A DNA stretch of 21,035 nt from Thermomonas sp. (GTDB lineage: Bacteria > Pseudomonadota > Gammaproteobacteria > Xanthomonadales > Xanthomonadaceae), in the NCBI GenBank assembly GCA_024711415.1, contig JANJSW010000084.1, forward strand, positions 1-21,035. The letters run 5' to 3'. The position numbers were made by a program, and so were the translations under genes. This document shows, in pieces, positions 15,706 to 21,035 of the stretch; within the stretch, counting starts at the first letter, position 1; each line of letters begins with the position of its first letter. The notes under the pieces were generated by a model. It worked only from the letters and a program-made list of their open reading frames with translations. It did not search any database and was not told where the DNA came from.

Positions 15706-16734
15706 ATGAACGCATCCGTCGCGCCGTCCTGGCATCCCGCACTCGAAGCGCGCCACGCGCCGCTGGTCGAGAAGCTCGAACGCCTGATCCCGTGCATGGA
15801 GGTGCCGCTGCACCTGCCGTGGATCGACGCCATCCTCGAGCTCAAGCGCCAGCGTGGCGCGGTGATCATGGCGCACAGCTACCAGTCGCCGGAGATATTC
15901 CACGGCGTCGCCGACATCACCGGCGATTCGCTGGCGCTGGCGCAGGCCGCGGCCAAGTGCGACAGCGACCTGATCGTGCTGTGCGGCGTCCACTTCATGG
16001 CCGAGAGCGCCAAGATCCTGGCGCCCGACAAGACCGTGCTGATTCCGGATCTGGAAGCCGGCTGCTCGCTGGCGTCCTCGATCACCGCCGCCGACGTGCG
16101 CGCGCTGCGTGCCCAGCATCCGGGCACGCCGGTGGTCAGCTACGTCAACACCAGCGCGGCGGTGAAGGCCGAATCCGACGCCTGCTGCACCTCCGCCAAC
16201 GCGGCGCAGGTGGTGGAAGCCATCGCCGCCGAATTCGGCGTGGACAAGGTGATCTTCCTGCCCGATCGTTACCTCGGTTCGTGGGTGGCGCAGCAGACCG
16301 GCATCGAGCTGGTGCTGTGGAACGGCGTGTGCGAGGTGCACGAGAAGTTCACCGCGATGGAAGCGCGCCACACCCGCGAACGCTTCGATGCGAAGATCGT
16401 GGCGCATCCGGAATGCGCGCCCGAGGTGCTGGCCGAGGCCGACTTCGTCGGTTCCACCAGCGCCATGGGCAAGTGGTTGGAAAAGGAAAAGCCGACGCGG
16501 GTGGCGATGATCACCGAGTGCTCGATGGCCGACAACCTGCGCAACCAGTTCCCGCAGGTGGAGTTCATCAAGCCCTGCAACCTGTGCCCGCACATGAAGC
16601 GGATCACCCTGCCCAACATCCATGCCTGCCTGCGTGAGCTCAAGCACGAAGTGACCGTGCCGGCCGACGTGGCCGTCGCTGCGCGCCGCGCGCTGGACCG
16701 GATGCTGGCGGTGGGGCGTCGCGACCGGGTGTGA
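15706..16734 (+). CDS. nadA: Quinolinate synthase NadA
   Basis: A 342-residue 4Fe-4S enzyme condensing iminoaspartate with dihydroxyacetone phosphate to quinolinate for NAD synthesis. Likely cluster ligands are C120 (LEAGCSLA), C209 (WNGVCEVH) and C294 (KPCNLCPHMK). Other family marks are MAHSYQSPEIF, DITGDSLALAQ, VSYVNTSAAVKAESD, VIFLPDRYLG, AHPECAPEV and GSTSAMGKW. Length and motifs are normal. It follows ubiT by 69 nt, in which I see no terminator with a T-run, so it may be co-transcribed or have its own promoter. The ribosome site (AGAG) is weak. Its stop overlaps the GTG start of nadB. Confidence 0.96.
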   Translation: MNASVAPSWHPALEARHAPLVEKLERLIPCMEVPLHLPWIDAILELKRQRGAVIMAHSYQSPEIFHGVADITGDSLALAQAAAKCDSDLIVLCGVHFMAESAKILAPDKTVLIPDLEAGCSLASSITAADVRALRAQHPGTPVVSYVNTSAAVKAESDACCTSANAAQVVEAIAAEFGVDKVIFLPDRYLGSWVAQQTGIELVLWNGVCEVHEKFTAMEARHTRERFDAKIVAHPECAPEVLAEADFVGSTSAMGKWLEKEKPTRVAMITECSMADNLRNQFPQVEFIKPCNLCPHMKRITLPNIHACLRELKHEVTVPADVAVAARRALDRMLAVGRRDRV

Positions 16735-18176
16735 GCGCGCCTGCGCCCGTCATCATGGTCGGCGGCGGCATTGCCGGGCTGTCGGCGGCACTGGCCGCCG
16801 CACCGGCGCCGGTGCTGCTGCTGGCGCGCGCGCACGGTGCGCGCGGTGCCGCCAGCGCGCTGGCGCAGGGCGGGATTGCCGCAGCCATCGACCCCGGCGA
16901 CAGCCCGCAGGCGCACGCGCATGACACCTGCGTGGCCGGCAGCTTCCACAACGATCCGGCCATCGTCGACCTGCTGACCGCCGGCGCCGCCGATGCGGTA
17001 CGCTGGTTGCAGGCCATCGGCGTGGCCTTCGACCGCGAACCCGACGGCCGCCTGCAGTTCTGCCGCGAGGGTGGCCACGACCGCGCGCGCATCGTCCATG
17101 CCGGCGGCGACGCCACCGGTGCCAAGGTGATGGAAGCGCTGGTCGCCGCCGCGCGCGCGGCATCGCATATCGAACGCCGCGTGGGGGTAGATGTCGACGG
17201 GCTGGTGCTGCGCGACGGCCAAGTCTGCGGCGTCTGCATCACTCAGTCCGACGGCAGCCGCGAGGCGCTGCACGGGCGCGCGGTGGTGCTGGCCACCGGC
17301 GGCATCGGCGGGCTGTTCGCGCAGACCAGCAACCCGGCGGATGCCGACGGCAACGGGCTGGCGCTGGCGCTGGCCGCAGGCGCTGCCGCGCGCGACCTCG
17401 AGTTCGTGCAGTTCCACCCTACCGCCATGGCGCTGCCCGGCCTGCACAGCCTGCCGCTGGTCACCGAAGCCTTGCGCGGTGCCGGCGCACGCCTGCTGGA
17501 TGCGGACGGCGCTTCATTGATGGACGGCGTGCATCCGCTGGCCGACCTGGCGCCGCGCGACATCGTCGCGCGCCGGGTCTGGCAGGCCTGCCGCGACGGC
17601 GGCGCGTGGCTGGATGCGCACAAGGTCGGCGCCGCGTTCCCGCAGCGCTTTCCCACCGTGTTCCAGGCCTGCATGGACCACGGCATCGACCCGCGCGTGC
17701 AGCCGATCCCGGTGACCCCGGCTGCGCACTTCCACATGGGCGGGATTGCCGTCGACGCCGATGGCTGCAGTTCGCTGCCGGGCCTGTACGCGGTGGGTGA
17801 AGTCGCCTGCAACGGCGTGCACGGCGCCAATCGGCTGGCCAGCAACTCGCTGCTGGAAGGCGTGGTGTTCGGCCGTCGACTGGGCGTGCTGCTGCGCGCG
17901 TTGGCCGAGAGTGGCCAATCGTCCGGCGGCTTCCGGATGGTGCGGCGCAAGCCGTCGCTGGACGCAGCGCAGCTGGACTATCTGCGCGCGCTGATGATGC
18001 AGGCGATGGGGCCTATGCGCAGCGGACCGACGTTGCAGGCGGCGTTGCAGGACTGCACGGAATTGGCCGGGTTCGGCTGGCAGGGCGAACTGGCGCAGCG
18101 GATGTTGGCCGCTGCCCTGCGGCGAACCGCCAGCGTGGGGGCGCATTACCGCAGCGATGCGCCGCCGGCGGGCTGA
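16731..18176 (+). CDS. nadB: L-aspartate oxidase NadB
   Basis: A 481-residue FAD enzyme oxidising L-aspartate to iminoaspartate, the substrate of NadA; it can pass electrons to oxygen or to fumarate, so it works anaerobically. Residues 8-22 are the dinucleotide-binding GGGIAGLSAAL motif, with SALAQGGIAAA, GGHDRARIVHAGGDATG and VVLATGGIGGLF. Active-site blocks EFVQFHPTAM, APRDIVARRV, TPAAHFHMGGI and ANRLASNSLLEGVVFG are present. The protein is shorter than E. coli NadB (about 540 residues), with the C-terminal helical domain reduced and the usual ESRG-type motif changed to ASVGAH. The GTG start overlaps the nadA stop (GTGA), indicating coupled translation. No nadC is seen in the window. Confidence 0.94.
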   Translation: MSAPAPVIMVGGGIAGLSAALAAAPAPVLLLARAHGARGAASALAQGGIAAAIDPGDSPQAHAHDTCVAGSFHNDPAIVDLLTAGAADAVRWLQAIGVAFDREPDGRLQFCREGGHDRARIVHAGGDATGAKVMEALVAAARAASHIERRVGVDVDGLVLRDGQVCGVCITQSDGSREALHGRAVVLATGGIGGLFAQTSNPADADGNGLALALAAGAAARDLEFVQFHPTAMALPGLHSLPLVTEALRGAGARLLDADGASLMDGVHPLADLAPRDIVARRVWQACRDGGAWLDAHKVGAAFPQRFPTVFQACMDHGIDPRVQPIPVTPAAHFHMGGIAVDADGCSSLPGLYAVGEVACNGVHGANRLASNSLLEGVVFGRRLGVLLRALAESGQSSGGFRMVRRKPSLDAAQLDYLRALMMQAMGPMRSGPTLQAALQDCTELAGFGWQGELAQRMLAAALRRTASVGAHYRSDAPPAG

Positions 18177-18186
18177 TCACGCCGGC

Positions 18187-18210
18187 AAAAACGGGCACGT
18201 CCCTGTGCCC
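18187..18210 (-). terminator. Intrinsic terminator of ubiUV
   Basis: GGGCAC-GTCCCT-GTGCCC (6-bp stem at 18193-18210) is followed on the minus strand by GTTTTTGCC. It lies 18 nt past the ubiV stop in the 52-nt gap between convergent nadB and ubiV. On the plus strand there is no T-run, so it serves ubiUV mainly. Confidence 0.65.
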
Positions 18211-18228
18211 CCCGAAACACGTTGCGGC

Positions 18229-19104
18229 TCAGGCGGCGGGCATTCGCATGCCCGGTTCGCCGTGCCAGTAGCCGTTGCGCTCGCCGATGCGCGCCGGCGC
18301 TTCGCTGGCGCCGCGGGCGGCGTCGAAGTGGCGGACGATGGCTTCCATCCCCTCGGCCTGCGGATATAGCCGCAGGATGTCCACGCCCAGCGCGCGAAGC
18401 TCGGGCAGTTCGGGCCCGAGGTCGGTGATTTCCTCGCCCTGCACGCTGATGCCGTTGATGCGCAGGAACGGGCGGCCTTCGCGGGTCGCCAACGGCATGC
18501 CGTCGGGATAGTCGATGCAGCGGAAGCCGCACTGGTCCTTCGGCACGTCGAGCGCGCGCGCGGTGAAGCAGCGGGCCGAGAACGACAGCGGCAGCCGGCC
18601 CCAGCCGATCACCTCCAGTTCCGGCATGCTGCCGCCGTCGGCAACAAAGGCGTCCTTGAGTTCGCCGATCAGGGTGCGGCCCTGCTCGACGCCCGGCACC
18701 CAGCGGCGCAGGCCGTCTTCGCCCAGCATCGCCAGCGCGCGGTGGTTGTAGACGTTCAGTGTCGGCCCGGCCACGAACGGACGGCCCTTTTCCTTGCACA
18801 GCTGCACTGCCGACAGGTCGTTGGCTTCGATCCAGAAGCCGCCGTGGGAGATCTGCCGGTCCAGCACGGACAGTTCGGATTCGGCTTCGATCAGCGCCAG
18901 CGTCGACAGCACGATCTGCTTGCCGGAGGCGGCCAGTTCTTCCGCCAGCGCCAGCCAGTCGGCGGTGCGGAGCTCGCGGCGCTTGCTGCACACGGTTTCG
19001 CCGAGGTAGACGATGTCGACCGGCCAGTGGATGGCTTCGCGGTAGAACGCCAGGGTGCGCTCGCGCGGCCAGAAATACTGCAGCGGGCCAAGGCTCAGTT
19101 TCAT
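18229..19104 (-). CDS. ubiV: UbiV, oxygen-independent ubiquinone hydroxylation protein (U32 family)
   Basis: A 291-residue U32-family 4Fe-4S protein which, with UbiU, carries out oxygen-independent hydroxylations in anaerobic ubiquinone synthesis. Cluster cysteines C39 (GETVCSKRREL), C179 (SARCFTARAL), C192 and C196 (KDQCGFRC) fall at or within a few positions of the four ligands known in E. coli UbiV (39, 176, 193, 197). The N-terminus KLSLGPLQYFWPRERTLAFY is typical. ATG 19104 is chosen because it has AAGGA upstream and the homologous N-terminus begins there. It starts 10 nt after the ubiU stop. Often mislabelled as a U32 peptidase. Confidence 0.93.
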   Translation of the reverse strand: MKLSLGPLQYFWPRERTLAFYREAIHWPVDIVYLGETVCSKRRELRTADWLALAEELAASGKQIVLSTLALIEAESELSVLDRQISHGGFWIEANDLSAVQLCKEKGRPFVAGPTLNVYNHRALAMLGEDGLRRWVPGVEQGRTLIGELKDAFVADGGSMPELEVIGWGRLPLSFSARCFTARALDVPKDQCGFRCIDYPDGMPLATREGRPFLRINGISVQGEEITDLGPELPELRALGVDILRLYPQAEGMEAIVRHFDAARGASEAPARIGERNGYWHGEPGMRMPAA

Positions 19105-19114
19105 CGGGATTCCT

Positions 19115-20113
19115 TCAGTGCCAAGCGCGGTGGTACGGGCCCAGCGTGGTCTGGTGGCCTTCGGCGTGGCGCGACAGTTCCGCCTGCCATTCCGGCTTGA
19201 GTTGCCAGTGCGCTTCATCGGCGATGACCTGGTCGATCGCCTTGCGCCAGGTGCGGGTGACCGAGCTGACGTAGGCGACGCCGCGCTGGCGGCCCTCGAT
19301 CTTCAGCGCGGTCACCCCGATCTGCTTCAGCCGCGGCAGCAGCTCCATCGTGTTGAGGCTGGTCGGCTCTTCCAGCGCGTGGAAGATCTCGTTGCCGACC
19401 TCGAAGCGGCCCTTGCACACGGTGGGGTAGCCGGCCGGTTCCTCGGGCTTGAATTCGTCGATCAGCACGTCGTTCAGGCGCACGCTGCGGCTGCCGTCGT
19501 CCTGTTCGTCCCAGCGCACGAACTTGGCCGGCGAGCACACGCCGTGGCGGTTGGGCGAGGCGCCGGTCACGTAGCTGGACAGCTGGCAGCGGCCTTCCAC
19601 CATGATGCACAGGCTGCCGAAGGCGAACACTTCCAGCGCCACCGGCGACTTCTCGCACAGCCGCTCCACCTGCTGCAGCGACAGCACCCGCGGCAGTACC
19701 GCGCGGCTGATGCCGAAGCGCTCGAAGGCATAGCGTAGCGCCGGCGCGGTGGTGGCGCTGCCCTGCACGGAAAGATGGCGAGGCAGGTTGGGGTGGGTGC
19801 GCGCAGCGTAGTCCAGCACCGCCATTTCGGCGGCGATGATGGCGTCGGCGCCCAGCGAGGCGGCCTTGTCCACCGCGGCGTGCCAGTCGCGCAGGCGCAC
19901 GCTGTCGGGGTAGGTGTTCAGCGCCAGGTAGACTTTGGCGTTCTTGGCATGCGCATAGCGGATGCCGGCGCGCAGCTCATCGTCGCTGAAGTTCAGCCCG
20001 GGGAAGGCGCGCGCGTTGGTCTGGTCGCGGAAGCCGGCGTAGACCGCGTTGGCGCCGGCATCCACCGCCGCCTGCAGGGCCGGCAGGTTGCCGGCGGGAC
20101 ACACCAGTTGCAT
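19115..20113 (-). CDS. ubiU: UbiU, oxygen-independent ubiquinone hydroxylation protein (U32 family)
   Basis: A 332-residue partner of UbiV. Cysteines C169, C176, C193 and C233 correspond to the 4Fe-4S ligands of E. coli UbiU (169, 176, 193, 232); they sit in FGSLCIMVEGRCQLSSYVTG, HGVCSPAKFV and YPTVCKGRF. N-terminal MQLVCPAGNLPALQAAVDAG and VYAGFRDQTNARAFPGLNF are family signatures. ATG 20113 has GGAG 7 nt upstream; longer in-frame starts would overlap the FNR box at 20169-20182. It is first gene of ubiU-ubiV, fitting the known FNR-family control of these genes in E. coli. Confidence 0.94.
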   Translation of the reverse strand: MQLVCPAGNLPALQAAVDAGANAVYAGFRDQTNARAFPGLNFSDDELRAGIRYAHAKNAKVYLALNTYPDSVRLRDWHAAVDKAASLGADAIIAAEMAVLDYAARTHPNLPRHLSVQGSATTAPALRYAFERFGISRAVLPRVLSLQQVERLCEKSPVALEVFAFGSLCIMVEGRCQLSSYVTGASPNRHGVCSPAKFVRWDEQDDGSRSVRLNDVLIDEFKPEEPAGYPTVCKGRFEVGNEIFHALEEPTSLNTMELLPRLKQIGVTALKIEGRQRGVAYVSSVTRTWRKAIDQVIADEAHWQLKPEWQAELSRHAEGHQTTLGPYHRAWH

Positions 20114-20168
20114 GGGAAGCTCCCAGCTGGGGAAGCAGGCATGGTCTTGCGTGGAGCCGGGGGCGTCA

Positions 20169-20182
20169 TTGATTTGCGTCAA
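20169..20182. promoter_or_regulatory. FNR/ANR-type box upstream of ubiUV
   Basis: TTGAT-TTGC-GTCAA (minus strand TTGAC-GCAA-ATCAA). Class II spacing gives a start near 20134 and a 21-nt leader with GGAG before ubiU. The matching -10 position (GACCAT) is weak. It might in principle also affect the divergent PepSY gene. Confidence 0.75.
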
Positions 20183-20224
20183 TCGCGTCGCCCGCCGCTG
20201 AACGAAACCCGAGTCCGATCCTGC

Positions 20225-20241
20225 CTTAAGGCGCACATAAG
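20225..20241 (+). promoter_or_regulatory. PmrA/QseB-like direct repeat upstream of the PepSY-cytochrome b561 operon
   Basis: CTTAAG-N5-CATAAG is a direct repeat with 11-bp period, one base off the tandem CTTAAG-N5-CTTAAG box of PmrA/QseB-type response regulators. It ends 54 nt before the PepSY gene ATG. PepSY and cytochrome b561 genes are commonly linked to such two-component systems; none is visible here, but the gene cluster continues past the window. Confidence 0.45.
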
Positions 20242-20295
20242 CCGGCGGCGGTGGAATGCGGCCGTGGGCAATCCGCCCGCTTCCGGAGAGACGCC

Positions 20296-20580
20296 ATGAA
20301 CGCCACTGTTCGCACGCTGTTCCCGCTCATCGCCGTGGCCGCCGCGCTGGCCGCGCCCGCCGCGTTCGCCGGCCCCAAGTGCACCGATGCCCCCCGCGAC
20401 AAATGGTTGCCGAAGGAGGTCATGCAGGCGCGCATCGTCAAGGCCGGCTACGCCATCGACAAGTTCAAGGTGTCCGGCAGCTGCTACGAGATCTACGGCA
20501 AGGACAAGGCCGGCAATCGGGTGGAGATCTACTACGACCCCACCAACGGCAAGGTGGTCAAGGAAAACATCGACGACTGA
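20296..20580 (+). CDS. Secreted PepSY-domain protein
   Basis: A 94-residue protein with a signal peptide (residues 1-25, cleavage after AAPAAFA) and one PepSY domain: DKWLPKEVMQARIVKAGYAI, KFKVSGSCYEIYGKD and GNRVEIYYDPTNGKVVKEN. Two cysteines (KCTD and GSCYEI) could pair in the periplasm. PepSY proteins of this kind often sit beside a cytochrome b561, as here, and their role is poorly defined. The GGAG before the next gene overlaps its stop region, so the two are one operon. ATG 20296 fits the signal peptide. Confidence 0.87.
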   Translation: MNATVRTLFPLIAVAAALAAPAAFAGPKCTDAPRDKWLPKEVMQARIVKAGYAIDKFKVSGSCYEIYGKDKAGNRVEIYYDPTNGKVVKENIDD

Positions 20581-20592
20581 CGGAGATTCGTG

Positions 20593-21035
20593 ATGGACAC
20601 CATCCTGCAACATGCGAGCAACGAGCCGGCGGCGACGCCGGCACCGACGGTCAAGGTCTGGGATCCGCTGGTGCGGCTGTTCCACTGGTCGCTGGCGGTG
20701 TGCATCCTCGGCGCGTTCCTGGTGGAGGAGGGCGATACCGCCCACCGCTGGCTGGGCTACACGGCGCTCGGGCTGATCGCATTCCGGGTGCTGTGGGGGC
20801 TGGTGGGCTCGCGCCACGCCCGCTTCGGCGACTGGGTGCGCGGCCCGCGCGCGGTGGCCGGCTACCTGCGCGAGCGGCTTGCCGGCCGCTCGCAGCGCAG
20901 GCTGGGGCACAACCCGGCGGCGGCGGTGATGATCCTGCTGCTGATGGCCTGGGTGGCCGCGGTGGGCACCACCGGCTGGATGCAGACGCTGGATGCCTAC
21001 TGGGGCGCCGAATGGCTGGAAGAACTGCACGAGGC
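20593..21035 (+). CDS. Cytochrome b561-family di-heme membrane protein, 3' truncated by the window
   Basis: 147 codons are visible. The N-terminus VKVWDPLVRLFHWSLAVCIL carries the first heme-ligand His of the b561/Ni-Fe-hydrogenase cytochrome b family. Next come TAHRWLGYTALGLIAFRVLWG, GSRHARFGDW, the amphipathic GPRAVAGYLRERLAG and LGHNPAAAVMILLLMAWV, and finally the GTTGWM and ELHE stretch. Histidines in helices 1, 2 and 3 fit two b hemes shared across a four-helix bundle. It probably moves electrons between the quinone pool and a periplasmic partner. ATG 20593 has GGAG 7 nt upstream and lies 12 nt after the PepSY stop. Confidence 0.9.
   Translation, partial: MDTILQHASNEPAATPAPTVKVWDPLVRLFHWSLAVCILGAFLVEEGDTAHRWLGYTALGLIAFRVLWGLVGSRHARFGDWVRGPRAVAGYLRERLAGRSQRRLGHNPAAAVMILLLMAWVAAVGTTGWMQTLDAYWGAEWLEELHE

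Noticed and set aside
14608..16647. 679-codon minus-strand frame opposite ubiT and nadA
   Set aside because: NadA and the AroQ/UbiT domains occupy the plus strand; the antisense product has no recognisable fold or start signal.
18229..20113. Annotation of the pair as U32 collagenase-like peptidases
   Set aside because: The four cluster cysteines in each protein and the FNR box match UbiU/UbiV; the peptidase label is a historical family name.

Overview
The window is high-GC, gene-dense DNA with no sign of mobile elements, CRISPR or stable RNA genes. Gene order and protein sequence suggest a denitrifying gammaproteobacterium of the Xanthomonadales/Lysobacterales type (for example relatives of Thermomonas, Lysobacter or Rhodanobacter). 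The taxon is inference; the physiology is clearer. Nearly every gene serves life at low oxygen or without it, and five TTGAY-N4-RTCAA-type boxes mark the FNR/ANR/DNR regulon.

Layout. (1) 1-6298, minus strand: a cbb3-type cytochrome oxidase operon, ccoN-ccoO-ccoQ-ccoP-(97-aa membrane protein)-ccoG-ccoH-ccoI, with ccoI leaving the window. ccoN has an in-frame amber codon at 5351-5353 ahead of two heme-ligand histidines. The last 130 nt of ccoI at the window edge do not look like a P-type ATPase. (2) 6299-6449: divergent control region with one FNR box. (3) 6450-8520, plus strand: an fnr/anr regulator with four cluster cysteines, then a MgtC/SapB-DUF4010 membrane protein. (4) 8601-11522, minus strand: nirK (copper nitrite reductase with a fused C-terminal cytochrome c), nirV-like and a SCO copper chaperone, closed by a hairpin terminator. 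(5) 11523-11715: divergent control region with two FNR/DNR boxes. (6) 11716-18176, plus strand: a tightly overlapping run of an alginate-export-type outer-membrane barrel, DUF2249 protein, polytopic NnrS-like membrane protein, DGC zinc-binding-type protein and a chorismate mutase-UbiT fusion, then nadA and nadB. (7) 18229-20113, minus strand: ubiU-ubiV, convergent with nadB, with their own FNR box and terminator. (8) 20296-21035, plus strand: a PepSY-domain protein and a truncated cytochrome b561, preceded by a PmrA/QseB-like repeat.

How it fits together. FNR senses anoxia. It would switch on the high-affinity oxidase (microaerobic), NirK with its presumed maturation partners (nitrite respiration), and UbiT/U/V, the oxygen-independent ubiquinone pathway that supplies quinone to these chains. 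NadA/NadB make quinolinate for NAD and can work without oxygen because NadB can use fumarate. The least understood part is the barrel-DUF2249-NnrS-like-DGC-chorismate mutase/UbiT run, which has the look of an uncharacterised denitrification accessory operon.
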